Source of the DNA: Phycisphaerae bacterium
GTDB lineage: Bacteria > Planctomycetota > Phycisphaerae > Phycisphaerales > SM1A02
Length of the DNA stretch: 64,000 bases
Direction: 5' to 3'
Assembly: GCA_016795065.1 (NCBI GenBank)
Contig: JAEUIU010000049.1
Span: 1-64,000, forward strand
The position numbers and the translations under genes are program-made. A model generated the notes under the pieces. The model had not been told where the DNA came from and ran no database searches. It was given only the letters and a program-made list of their open reading frames with translations. Shown piece by piece: positions 1-8,239 of this stretch (the stretch's first letter is position 1; the number at the start of each line of letters is the position of its first letter).

Positions 1-97
1 CGGCAGGACTTCCGTAGCGGAGAACGGGGTTGGACGAGCGGCGACTGGTTTTGGAGGGTGTTTACCCCAACCTGGTGGCTCGCCGGACTTCTTGAAA

Positions 98-593
98 TTG
101 GACAGGCACCTTCGCGCGGTCGACGGCTCGCGCTTCGAAACTGGACAGGCACCTTTCAGAAGCCACACCCGAACTTGGACAGGCACAAGTGCTGACTGAC
201 GCCTGGGCGCGCCGACTTTGGACAGGGACGAATCCCGTAGGTAGCCGGTCGCTCTGAGCCCAATCTGGGACAGGCACTCTTGCTGCGAGAGTTGTTATCA
301 GACTCATCGCAGTGAGATTGGACAGGCACATCCGAACTGCATCCGCGCGGCAAAATTGGACAGGCACACCCGCACTGGTTATTGGACTCATTGCGACAAA
401 ATTGGACAGGCACATCCGACCTGCATCCAGAGAAATTGGACAGGCACATCCGACCTGCATCCGCACGGCGCATGCGGCGGAGCCACGCGCCGGATGGCAC
501 GATGCTTGGACGACTGGGTTGTGGATCACCCCCTCAGCGAGGGCGACTTTGGACCGGCACCGCTCTCCCGGCCCCCCTCCCCCGGACAGGCAC
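98..593 (+). repeat. Array of about 11 copies of TTGGACAGGCAC
   Basis: A 12-base motif, TTGGACAGGCAC, recurs in one orientation. Copies start at 98, 141 (C first), 175, 218 (GGGAC end), 265 (one base inserted), 318, 356, 402, 436, 549 (ACCGG variant) and 582 (CCGG first). Starts are mostly 33-53 bases apart. Several copies are preceded by AAA or GAA, and three (318, 402, 436) are followed by ATCCGAnCTGCATCC, so part of the spacer is shared too. No convincing gene overlaps. Irregular spacing and decay argue against CRISPR. It resembles an iterated REP-like sequence of the kind often linked to Y1 REP transposases, but no transposase gene is visible here. Confidence 0.8.
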
Positions 594-750
594 CACCCCC
601 GCCGCCACACCCACTCCCAACGCGACAGCCCCCCGCGCCGACTGGCGCGGGGGGCCGAACGAATCAGATTCAGACTGGCTCCCGTCGATGCGGCCCGCTG
701 CGCGGAGGGTCCTACCCGGTCCGCGCTGGCCGGTCATCCGGCCCAGCCGC
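594..750. other. Gene-free stretch before pilT
   Basis: The stretch between the repeat array and the 3' end of pilT is GC-rich with no recognisable gene. Reading frames that cross it on the plus strand are antisense to pilT and have no family signature. I see no clear terminator. Confidence 0.5.
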
Positions 751-1869
751 TCAGCTCGGTTCGTCGGACTTCTCGTCCAACTCCGGTCGGCCGACCTGGC
801 CGCCGGACCGGTGGACCTTGTCGGTCAGGTCGCCGGGGTCCTTGCTCTTGTCGATCATCTCCTCGGCCGAAATGATCCCCTTCGAATAGAGCGACCAGAG
901 GTGGTCGTCGAGCAGCTGCATGCCGAACTTGCGTCCGGTCTGGATCGCCGAGTCGATGCGGAAGGTCTTGTTCTCGCGGATCAGGTTCGAGATCGCGGGG
1001 GTGATGACCAGGAACTCGTAGGCCGCCACGCGGCCGGGCTTGTCGACCCGGGCGAGGAGCTGCTGGCTGAGGACCGCGATGAGCGAGGTCGAGAGCTGGA
1101 CGCGAACCTGGGCCTGCTGGTTCACCGGGAATGCGTCGATGATGCGGTTGATCGTGCCCGCCGCACCGGTCGTGTGCAGGGTGGCAAACACCAAGTGGCC
1201 GGTTTCGGCGGCTCGGATCGCGGCCTCGATCGTTTCGAGGTCTCGCATTTCGCCGACCAGGATGACGTCCGGGTCAGAACGCAGCACACGGCGGAGAGCC
1301 TCGGAGAAGCTTGTGACGTCGGTGCCGACCTCACGCTGGTTCACCACCGACTTCTTGTGGTAGTGGTAATACTCGATCGGATCTTCGACCGTCACGATGT
1401 GCCGATCGAGCTCGGTGTTGATGTAGTCCACCATCGTGGCCAGCGAGGTCGACTTACCCGAGCCGGTCGGACCGGTGACGACGAACAGGCCGCGAGGACG
1501 ACGCAGCAGGTCCTTCACAATCGGCGGGAGGCCGATCTGCTCGAAGGTCAGCAGCTTGTTCGGGATGAGACGCAAGACCATCGAGATCGCCCCGCGCTGG
1601 CGGAAGACCGAGACACGGAAGCGGGCAGCGTCACCGTAGGCGAAACCGAAGTCGGTACCGCCGACCTCTGCCATTTCCTGCTGGTTCTTCTCCGGCGTGA
1701 TCGACTTCATCAGGGTGACAAGGTCGTCCTTGTCCATCACCTTGGTCTGAAGGCTGCGAAGGCGGCCGTGCAGACGGATGGTCGGCGGGCGGCCTTCGCT
1801 CAAGTGAAGGTCGGACGCGCCCTGACGGACGATGGTCTCGAGAAGTCGGTCGATCTGAATCGTGGACAT
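751..1869 (-). CDS. pilT: Type IV pilus retraction ATPase PilT
   Basis: This is a 372-residue hexameric secretion ATPase of the PilT type, which powers pilus disassembly and twitching at the inner-membrane base of the machine. The N-terminal PAS-like region includes GASDLHLSEG near residue 17. The RecA-like core has Walker A GPTGSGKS (133-140), an Asp-box region VEDPIEY (161-167), Walker B VILVGEMRD (202-210) and the PilT signature AIRAAETGHLVFATLHT (217-233). Length matches the family. It lies 60 bases downstream of pilB on the same strand, so the extension and retraction motors are probably co-transcribed. The last 30 or so residues are a polar tail outside the core. The ATG at 1869 has no strong Shine-Dalgarno sequence. 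Confidence 0.95.
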   Translation of the reverse strand: MSTIQIDRLLETIVRQGASDLHLSEGRPPTIRLHGRLRSLQTKVMDKDDLVTLMKSITPEKNQQEMAEVGGTDFGFAYGDAARFRVSVFRQRGAISMVLRLIPNKLLTFEQIGLPPIVKDLLRRPRGLFVVTGPTGSGKSTSLATMVDYINTELDRHIVTVEDPIEYYHYHKKSVVNQREVGTDVTSFSEALRRVLRSDPDVILVGEMRDLETIEAAIRAAETGHLVFATLHTTGAAGTINRIIDAFPVNQQAQVRVQLSTSLIAVLSQQLLARVDKPGRVAAYEFLVITPAISNLIRENKTFRIDSAIQTGRKFGMQLLDDHLWSLYSKGIISAEEMIDKSKDPGDLTDKVHRSGGQVGRPELDEKSDEPS

Positions 1870-1929
1870 TGGGGGTATCCGTTATTCCGCAGGGAGCTCG
1901 CGGGAAGCTCCCGCAGCATCATTCGCAGG

Positions 1930-3684
1930 TCAGGTGATCTCGTTGGGATTGAAGCCTTCGACTTGGGCGAAGTTGGCGACTTCCTCTGGTGTGGTCACGC
2001 CCTTCAGGATCTTGATCTTGCCGTCGCCCAACAGGCTTCGCATGCCGTTGCGCAGGGCCGCCTGCCGAATTCGGCCGACCGACGCCCGGTTGAACGCGAG
2101 TTCGCGGATCTCGCTGTTCATGATCATCAGCTCGAAGATGGCCTTTCGGCCCCGGTATCCGGCGCCGCCGCAGGCATCGCACCCCTTCGGGCGACAGATG
2201 TTGCCGCTGGCGACCTCTTCTTCGGTGATGTTCACCAACCGCAGGACCTTGCGATCCGGATCGGGATCCTTCTGCTTGCACTTTTCGCAGAGCACCCGGA
2301 TGAGCCGCTGGGCCATGATGGCCTGAATCGCACTGGCCACGAGGAAGGGCTTGACGCCCATGTCGACCAGACGGGTGATGGCTGACGGCGCATCGTTGGT
2401 GTGCAGGGTTGAGAACACCAAGTGACCGGTGAGCGACGCTTGAATGGCGATGTCGGCGACCTCGCGGTCTCGAATTTCGCCGACGAGCACGATGTTGGGC
2501 GCCTGACGCAGCATCGATCGCAGAATCGCCGCGAAGGTCAGGCCGATCGCATCGCGTACCTGCACCTGATTGATGCCGTTGAAGTTGTATTCGACCGGGT
2601 CTTCGGCCGTGATGATCTTCTTGTCGGGCCGGTTGAGGATGTCCAGCGCCGAATAGAGCGTCGTCGTCTTGCCCGAGCCAGTCGGCCCGGTGACAAGGAA
2701 GATGCCGTTCGGGCGGCGGATGATCTTGTTGAAGGTGTCGAGCTGATCGGGCTCGAAGCCCAGGTTGACCAGACCGATGCGGACCGAGTCGGGGCGGAGA
2801 ATACGAAGGACGACGCTTTCGCCGTGGTACGCCGGGCAGCACGAAACACGGAAGTCGATGGCGACGCCGTCGACCATCAGCTTGATACGGCCGTCCTGGG
2901 GCACGCGGCGCTCGGCGATGTTGACGCCGGCCATCAGCTTCATACGAGCGAGGACCGCCCCCTGCATCTTCTTTGGGAGGGTGTCGCGAATGTGGCAGAC
3001 GCCGTCAATCCGGTAGCGGATCACGACGCCGTCCTTCTTCGGCTCGACGTGAATATCGCTCGCTCGACCGCGCACCGCCTCAATGATGATGCGCTGGCAG
3101 AGGCGGATGATCGGTGCGTCCTCTGCCGCGTCCTGATCGATCGAGCTGTCGACCGAGCGGTCGACGGAACGGTCCATGGAACGGTCCACCGACTTGTCGA
3201 TCGAGTCGGTGACCAGTGACGTGGTCGACAGTTGGGCTGCCTTCGCCCCTCCGCCAGCGCCCTCGACGAACTTGCGGATCTGGCCGCGGCTCGCCAACGC
3301 AGTATCGATCTCGCAGTTGAGCCGGAACCGCAGGAGATCCTGAAGCTCGAGATCCAGCGGATCGTGCACGATCAGCTTCAGCCGCCCGCCCGACTTCGAG
3401 ACGGGCAGGACGAGGTGCTTCTTGACGATGTCGTCCGGAATGAGCTTCAGGTCGATGCGGCTGGAGTGCTCCGGCCGATCGAGGTTGAAGTACTCCATCC
3501 CGTACTGCTCGGCGAGGGCCCGGGTGAGGTCCTCTTCCTTCAGGCCGGCGGACTCCATGAGGATCTCGCCGAGGCGCTTGCCGTTGCCCTTCGCCTGGGA
3601 AATAGCAACCTCAAGCTGTTGGGGCGTGATGACCCCTGCTTCCACCAGCAGTTCACCGAGCTTCTTTCGGATCTTCCGAGCCAA
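1930..3684 (-). CDS. pilB: Type IV pilus extension ATPase PilB with MshEN domain
   Basis: PilB/GspE ATPase (584 residues), the motor that assembles pili. The N-terminus has two consecutive LG-x-x-L-x(5)-GxI-like blocks (KKLGELLVEAGVI, then KRLGEILMESAGL), the pattern of MshEN cyclic-di-GMP-binding domains. A low-complexity linker of repeated DRSVDRS units (about residues 160-185) leads to the ATPase core: Walker A GPTGSGKT (333-340), Walker B IVLVGEIRD (398-406), TGHLVFSTLHTND, and zinc cysteines C466, C469, C502 and C505. The frame opens with TTG at 3699 directly after a stop. I prefer TTG at 3684 because GGAGG lies 5 bases before it. pilT follows. Confidence 0.94.
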   Translation of the reverse strand: MARKIRKKLGELLVEAGVITPQQLEVAISQAKGNGKRLGEILMESAGLKEEDLTRALAEQYGMEYFNLDRPEHSSRIDLKLIPDDIVKKHLVLPVSKSGGRLKLIVHDPLDLELQDLLRFRLNCEIDTALASRGQIRKFVEGAGGGAKAAQLSTTSLVTDSIDKSVDRSMDRSVDRSVDSSIDQDAAEDAPIIRLCQRIIIEAVRGRASDIHVEPKKDGVVIRYRIDGVCHIRDTLPKKMQGAVLARMKLMAGVNIAERRVPQDGRIKLMVDGVAIDFRVSCCPAYHGESVVLRILRPDSVRIGLVNLGFEPDQLDTFNKIIRRPNGIFLVTGPTGSGKTTTLYSALDILNRPDKKIITAEDPVEYNFNGINQVQVRDAIGLTFAAILRSMLRQAPNIVLVGEIRDREVADIAIQASLTGHLVFSTLHTNDAPSAITRLVDMGVKPFLVASAIQAIMAQRLIRVLCEKCKQKDPDPDRKVLRLVNITEEEVASGNICRPKGCDACGGAGYRGRKAIFELMIMNSEIRELAFNRASVGRIRQAALRNGMRSLLGDGKIKILKGVTTPEEVANFAQVEGFNPNEIT

Positions 3685-3997
3685 CAGTGCCTCCAGCAAC
3701 TACACCGGCTCGATGGCTCGCCGGTATTCGTATCTTGACGGACCCAAGGGATCCGTGTGGCCAGATCCGATCCCGTTTAGGGCGGGGTCGAATCCGATTT
3801 TGGGGGACGGGGTCTGGGGCGAACCTGAACGGTCGCACCATCGCCAACCTCTGTCACGGGCTCGGCGTAGGGACCGAAGTCACTCGCACCGAGTCGGGTA
3901 GTATCGTCGCCATCGCGCCAACCCGCAATATCACAGTTCGTACGACTGGTCGGACTGGACGCTTCCTTCGTCCAAGTCGCCGCGAAGGACTCCTCCG
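3685..3997. other. Divergent intergenic region, pilB/coaB
   Basis: About 300 bases separate the divergently transcribed pilB and coaB genes, so promoters for both should lie here. I cannot assign confident -35/-10 boxes. The segment has imperfect short repeats around GATCCGATCCCG and AATCCGATTTTG near 3767-3805 but no recognisable gene. Confidence 0.4.
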
Positions 3998-4783
3998 ATG
4001 CACTTCCTTGTGACTGCAGGACCCACCCACGAGCCGATCGACGCGGTGAGGTACATCGGAAACCGTTCGTCAGGGCGAATGGGGCTCGCCATCGCTTCCG
4101 CCGCGGTCGAGGCCGGGCATCAGACGACCCTTCTGCTCGGCCCAGTCCCGCTTTCCGACCGAGAGATCGATGCGGTTTTCCCCCCACCCTCGCCGGCAGT
4201 GCCGGGGGCCGATGCGGCGACCCGTTCGCCCTCTCGACCGAACCCAAACGGGTCTGAACTCCTTCGCTTCCGAACCTCGGAGGAGTTGCGAGTCCTCCTG
4301 CATAGACACTGGCCAAGAGCGGACGTCCTCATCATGGCAGCAGCGGTGGCCGACTTCCGGCCCGCAAACGAGACCATTTCCGGGAAGCTCGAACGCGGGG
4401 CCGAACTGAACCTCCACTTGGTGCCGGTCCCCGACCTCCTTGCGGAACTGAAGGGCTGTTCGCGCCCAGATCAGCGGCGGGTCGGGTTTGCGTTGGAGGA
4501 ACCGGAACGGCTGGCCGAGCGGGCCACGGCCAAGCTCGTTCGCAAGGGGCTCGACGCCATCGTCGCCAACCCGCTGGAGACCATGGACGCTGCCGGGGTC
4601 GCCGGACAGGTTTTTCTCCCCGGCGGCCGGGTCCTTCGCCCGCCGGAATGGCCCCAGCGGGTGCCGAAAGAGGCCTTCGCGAGGTGGCTCCTCTCGGCCC
4701 TGCACGACGAATGGAGAGTGGCCCGGGGTACCCGGCCGAGCGCCCCGGCACCCGAGGCTGACGGGCGGACTGGCCTGCGATGA
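3998..4783 (+). CDS. coaB: Phosphopantothenate--cysteine ligase (stand-alone CoaB)
   Basis: This 261-residue protein matches the C-terminal, ligase half of the Dfp/CoaBC flavoprotein. It joins cysteine to 4'-phosphopantothenate in coenzyme A synthesis. The start MHFLVTAGPTHEPID...IGNRSSGRMG is the nucleotide-binding loop typical of CoaB. AAAVADFRP (about 111-119) and KLVRKGLDAIVANPL further on are also characteristic. There is no decarboxylase (CoaC) domain, so that activity must come from another gene. A proline-rich stretch around residues 60-85 is an insertion relative to compact homologues. A purine run (GAAGGA) precedes the ATG. gnd follows on the same strand 72 bases later. Confidence 0.88.
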   Translation: MHFLVTAGPTHEPIDAVRYIGNRSSGRMGLAIASAAVEAGHQTTLLLGPVPLSDREIDAVFPPPSPAVPGADAATRSPSRPNPNGSELLRFRTSEELRVLLHRHWPRADVLIMAAAVADFRPANETISGKLERGAELNLHLVPVPDLLAELKGCSRPDQRRVGFALEEPERLAERATAKLVRKGLDAIVANPLETMDAAGVAGQVFLPGGRVLRPPEWPQRVPKEAFARWLLSALHDEWRVARGTRPSAPAPEADGRTGLR

Positions 4784-4855
4784 CCCCGGGATCAGACCCC
4801 GGGCAGCCCATGACCCCGCCTCATCCCGGATAGCCCGATAGCCGATACAGGGCTC

Positions 4856-5869
4856 ATGCAGATCGGAATGCTTGGTCTTGGTCGGATGGGTGCCGGAATG
4901 GTTCGCCGCCTTCTGCGCGATGGCCACCAGTGCGTCGCCTACGACGTATCACCGCAGGCGGTTGAGGCCCTGGTGAAGGAAGGCGCTATCGGTGCCACAT
5001 CGACCAAGGACTTCATCTCGAAGCTGACCAAGCCTCGAGCGGCATGGATGATGGTCCCCGTCGCCCTCGTCGACCGGATCATCGCCGATCTCGCCCAGTA
5101 CCTCGAGCCGGGCGACACCCTCATCGACGGCGGCAACTCCTATTACAAGGACGACCTTCGTCGGGCGAAGGAGTTGGCAGCGAAGGGACTCACCTACGTC
5201 GACGTGGGCGTGTCCGGCGGCGTCTGGGGTGCCGAGCGAGGCTTCTGCCAGATGATCGGCGGCGAGACGTCGGTCGTGAAGCGCCTCGAGCCGGCCTTCC
5301 GCTCGCTGGCCCCGAAGCGCGAGACCGCGTCGATCACGCCAGGTCGCGAGCATGCGACCAGCACCGCCGATCACGGTTACCTCCATTGCGGACCGACCGG
5401 AGCGGGCCACTTCGTGAAGATGGTCCACAACGGGATCGAGTACGCCCTGATGGCGGCCTACGCCGAGGGCCTCAACATCCTCAAGCACGCCAACGCGGGC
5501 AAGCAGTCGCGCGAGGTCGATGCCGAGACGACGCCCCTGCGGAATCCCGAGGAGTTCCAGTACGAGTTCAACCTCGCCGACGTCACCGAACTGTGGCGTC
5601 GCGGCAGCGTGGTGGGCTCGTGGCTGCTCGACCTCACTGCCCAGGCGATGGCCAAGGACCCGAACCTCGCGAACTTCGCGGGCCGCGTGAGCGACTCCGG
5701 CGAAGGCCGATGGACCGTTTTGGCGGCGATCGACGAAGGTGTGCCCGCCCACGTCCTGAGCGCGGCCCTCTTCGACCGCTTCGAGAGCCGCGGCCAGGCG
5801 GACTTCGCCAACAAGATCCTCAGTGCCCAGCGCTACATGTTCGGCGGCCATCACGAGAAGGCAAGCTGA
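4856..5869 (+). CDS. gnd: 6-phosphogluconate dehydrogenase, short type
   Basis: Oxidative decarboxylation of 6-phosphogluconate to ribulose 5-phosphate in the pentose phosphate pathway. The N-terminal Rossmann fold begins with GMLGLGRMGAGMVRRL. DTLIDGGNSYYKDD (about 85-98) and the substrate-binding block GPTGAGHFVKMVHNGIEYA (about 180-198) are diagnostic. At 337 residues it belongs to the short subfamily rather than the approximately 470-residue enterobacterial enzyme. Many short enzymes prefer NAD, but I cannot settle cofactor choice from sequence. The gene sits between coaB and an acetyltransferase, all on the plus strand. Confidence 0.93.
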   Translation: MQIGMLGLGRMGAGMVRRLLRDGHQCVAYDVSPQAVEALVKEGAIGATSTKDFISKLTKPRAAWMMVPVALVDRIIADLAQYLEPGDTLIDGGNSYYKDDLRRAKELAAKGLTYVDVGVSGGVWGAERGFCQMIGGETSVVKRLEPAFRSLAPKRETASITPGREHATSTADHGYLHCGPTGAGHFVKMVHNGIEYALMAAYAEGLNILKHANAGKQSREVDAETTPLRNPEEFQYEFNLADVTELWRRGSVVGSWLLDLTAQAMAKDPNLANFAGRVSDSGEGRWTVLAAIDEGVPAHVLSAALFDRFESRGQADFANKILSAQRYMFGGHHEKAS

Positions 5870-5936
5870 CCTGGAGCGCGGAGACGGACGACAAGGCACG
5901 GCGACGCCCTCCGCGCGGCACACTACGCTGACGGGG

Positions 5937-6437
5937 ATGATCCGCATTCGACGAGCCGAGCCGAACGATCTGCCGACCGTTCTTGAGTTGATTCACGCCC
6001 TCGCCGAGTATGAGCGCGAACCCGATGCAGTGAAGGCAACGCTGCCGGCACTCGAGAGGCACCTCTTCGGCAACGGATTCGGACGTGGGCCGACATGCGA
6101 GTGCCTCATGGGCGAGCTCGACGGCCGCGTCGAGGGCTTTGCGGTCTTCTGCACGAACTTCTCGACCTGGCTCGCGAAACCGGGGATCTGGCTCGAGGAT
6201 CTCTTCGTCCGGCCGGCTGCCCGCGGACGCGGCCTCGGCAAGGCGCTCCTGATCGACCTCGCCCGTCTGGCCGTCGAGCGCGACTGTGGTCGGGTCGAGT
6301 GGAGCGTCCTCGATTGGAACGCGCCGTCGATTGCGTTCTACCGTTCGCTCGGCGCAGTCGCGTTGGACGAGTGGACGACCAACCGACTCACCGGCGAGGC
6401 GCTCCAAGCCCTCGCCGCATCGCCTGTCGCCAGTTGA
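5937..6437 (+). CDS. GNAT family N-acetyltransferase
   Basis: A 166-residue single-domain acetyltransferase. Motif A of the GNAT fold, with the acetyl-CoA pyrophosphate loop [13 protein letters not shown], is clear near residues 92-104 after the strand IWLEDLFVR. The C-terminal [14 protein letters not shown] block is also typical. The layout resembles spermidine/diamine acetyltransferases, but the substrate cannot be read from sequence. The frame is open further upstream, but the ATG beginning [12 protein letters not shown] starts exactly at the first strand of the fold and follows GACGGGG, so I chose it. Confidence 0.88.
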   Translation: MIRIRRAEPNDLPTVLELIHALAEYEREPDAVKATLPALERHLFGNGFGRGPTCECLMGELDGRVEGFAVFCTNFSTWLAKPGIWLEDLFVRPAARGRGLGKALLIDLARLAVERDCGRVEWSVLDWNAPSIAFYRSLGAVALDEWTTNRLTGEALQALAASPVAS

Positions 6438-6460
6438 CGCGATACGCTGATAGAACACGC

Positions 6461-6545
6461 GGCCCCGTGGCGAAATGGCAGACGCAGCGGACTTAAAATC
6501 CGCAGTCCCTCAAAAGACGTGTGGGTTCGAGTCCCACCGGGGCCA
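6461..6545 (+). tRNA. tRNA-Leu(TAA)
   Basis: An 85-nucleotide cloverleaf. The acceptor GGCCCCG (6461-6467) pairs with CGGGGCC (6538-6544) and the discriminator base is A6545. The anticodon stem GCGGA/TCCGC encloses loop CTTAAAA with anticodon TAA at 6494-6496. The long variable arm expected of a leucine tRNA is present, and the T arm GTGGG-TTCGAGT-CCCAC is intact. The 3' CCA is not encoded. Confidence 0.96.
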
Positions 6546-6552
6546 GTCGGGC

Positions 6553-6578
6553 GCGAAACGACGCGAGCGTCGTTTCGC
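6553..6578 (+). terminator. Hairpin just after tRNA-Leu
   Basis: Two perfect 12-base arms, GCGAAACGACGC and GCGTCGTTTCGC, flank a GA centre 8 bases after the tRNA. It could end tRNA transcription, but there is no T-tract, so it may only be a palindromic repeat. A second GC-rich hairpin, GGCCGC-TTC-GCGGCC, follows near 6598. Confidence 0.5.
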
Positions 6579-6676
6579 TTCCTTGGTGGCCCCGGGGGCC
6601 GCTTCGCGGCCTTGCGTCGGCTGCGCCGCCGCGGGACTCGTCCGCTACGCGGTCGAGTGGGCAGCGAGCCATCTCA

Positions 6677-7180
6677 ATGGCGCAACAGACCAAGCGAGGA
6701 CACGTCTACGTCATTTCGAACATCGGGTCCTTCGGCGATGGCGTCTACAAGATCGGACTGACGAGGCAGTTGGATCCTATGGTCCGTAGCTGGGAACCCG
6801 GCGATGCCAGCGTTCCGTTCGACTGCGACGTTCACGCCATGATTTTCAGTGAGGACGCCCCGGGACTCGAGTCCAAGCTGCACCGGCACTTCCTGCTGAA
6901 CCAGGTGAACAAAGTGAACGACCGGAAGGAGTTCTTCAGAACGTCAGTGGCCGACCTGAAGCGTGAGATTGACGCCCTCGGAGTCGATGCCCACCAGACT
7001 CTGCTATCCGATGCAAGGAAGTTCCGCGAGACAGGGGCGATCGAAGCGAAGATCTCAGAGGATCCGGCGGCACGGGAAGCTTGGATCAATAGGCTGTTGG
7101 TGTTGGATCCTACCGACTCCTTGGAGAAGGCGATCGATTCTGACCCCACTCCCGATTCTCAACTTCAAGCTGCGCCATAG
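6677..7180 (+). CDS. GIY-YIG/T5orf172-like domain protein, probably truncated
   Basis: A 167-residue protein starting MAQQTKRGHVYVISN, then GVYKIGLT (about 23-30), DPM and GDASVPFDCDVHAMIFSEDAP. This is the pattern of the T5orf172/GIY-YIG-type domain that normally forms the C-terminus of larger DUF4041 proteins with a coiled-coil front. Here only that domain plus a short tail remains. The open frame runs back into the tRNA-Leu gene, so upstream coding sequence cannot exist intact. I used the ATG at 6677, though no strong ribosome-binding site is seen. It looks like the surviving 3' part of a gene cut at a tRNA boundary, or a shortened free-standing version. Confidence 0.6.
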   Translation: MAQQTKRGHVYVISNIGSFGDGVYKIGLTRQLDPMVRSWEPGDASVPFDCDVHAMIFSEDAPGLESKLHRHFLLNQVNKVNDRKEFFRTSVADLKREIDALGVDAHQTLLSDARKFRETGAIEAKISEDPAAREAWINRLLVLDPTDSLEKAIDSDPTPDSQLQAAP

Positions 7181-7269
7181 CTGCGCCATAGCTACGGAAG
7201 CATGGCGGTTCCGCCGCCATTGCCCTGGACACTCGAAGCAGCGCATTTCCCAACGGCCCTCCATTCCCC

Positions 7270-7743
7270 ATGAACAACCCGATACTCAACCGAACCCATC
7301 TTCAGTCGGCGCAGCTTTGGCTGGCGCTGGCGAACAAAACGCAAGGCTCCATGGCAGCTGTCGCCGCGATTTCCTTCATGGGCATCTTGAGCGGATGGCC
7401 AGAGGGAATCGCTCAGGTGTCCGCTTGTGTCCTGCCGTTCGGCATCGTCATAGTGGCGATGGCACTCGCGAACGGCGCCAGGATTCGGCTTGCCTCTGTT
7501 CCTGCAGCACCCGAGTCCGCCGCGGCGATCGATGGGGTGCGTCGTGCGTCGTCGGCTTTTGCCTTCGCCGTGATGGCGAGTCTAGCCTCCGGAGGCGCGG
7601 CGGCGGCAATCGTGTGCTTCAACGGCTCCGAAGCCATCGCAGCGGTAGCGGCCGCCCTCTGGATGGTGTCGACCGCTGGCACCCTATTCTGCATGTCCAA
7701 GTTCTTTCGATCGTTGCACGATGCATTCCATGCACATGGTTGA
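7270..7743 (+). CDS. Small hypothetical membrane protein
   Basis: I do not recognise this 157-residue protein. It shows about four hydrophobic segments (residues about 26-44, 49-68, 92-115 and 122-143), two of them rich in alanine, and a short polar C-terminus with several histidines. It begins with ATG 89 bases after the GIY-YIG fragment and could be co-transcribed. A competing longer frame over the same DNA (6963-8129) has no family signature and a composition typical of a shadow, so I rejected it. Confidence 0.45.
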   Translation: MNNPILNRTHLQSAQLWLALANKTQGSMAAVAAISFMGILSGWPEGIAQVSACVLPFGIVIVAMALANGARIRLASVPAAPESAAAIDGVRRASSAFAFAVMASLASGGAAAAIVCFNGSEAIAAVAAALWMVSTAGTLFCMSKFFRSLHDAFHAHG

Positions 7744-8239
7744 CATGTTCGAGGTCATCGCCGAGTATTGGAGAGAGAGGCCGTGAGTACGTACATATTC
7801 GCCTCAAGGAGCGACGGCTTAAAGGCAGCGACGGCACAACCTTGGGCAGAGGAGGCGTCCCTACCGTCCTCGCCGCACTCTGGCCGCGTGAGCTGCTCAC
7901 AGAGACTGCGGATTGCCAGGTAAGCGCGAGAGATGTCATGCAGCAGGTTCGCCACAGCCACCGGAACCGCGAGCTCGCGACACTGGTGGCATTCCGTCGC
8001 CCAATCGCCGCACGTGCGGTTCGTCCCGGAGACTTGGGCGTGGTTCTCGCGGAACCTGAAAGCGATTGGCTCTCAGGCGGAACGTCGCTTTGGAAATCGT
8101 GGGGCCGACGGAACCAAATGAGCTTGTAAGTGAGTCGACAGCAGGAGTCTTGATTCGCTCGCATTGCAAGTATCTGTTCCTATGAGCGATTCGTTTCGCC
8201 GCGTTGCAGCTAGGCTTGCCCCCGCGTACGGTTTGACCC
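7744..8239. other. 496-base stretch without a convincing gene
   Basis: Several short frames exist on both strands, the longest about 180 codons on the minus strand, but all have arginine/serine-rich shadow composition and no recognisable motif. Base composition is somewhat lower in GC than the housekeeping genes. It may hold decayed accessory DNA. Confidence 0.4.

Noticed and set aside
98-593. CRISPR array
   Set aside because: The repeat is only 12 bases, spacing varies from 33 to 113 bases, several copies are degenerate and spacers share sequence. No cas gene is seen.
382-2385. 667-codon plus-strand open frame over pilT/pilB
   Set aside because: Antisense to two unmistakable ATPase genes. 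Its composition (runs of D, L, V, R) is the mirror of their codons, and it has no family motif.
6963-8129. 388-codon plus-strand frame overlapping the GIY-YIG fragment and membrane protein
   Set aside because: Arg/Ser/His-rich shadow composition. The other frames over the same DNA show a domain motif and membrane helices.
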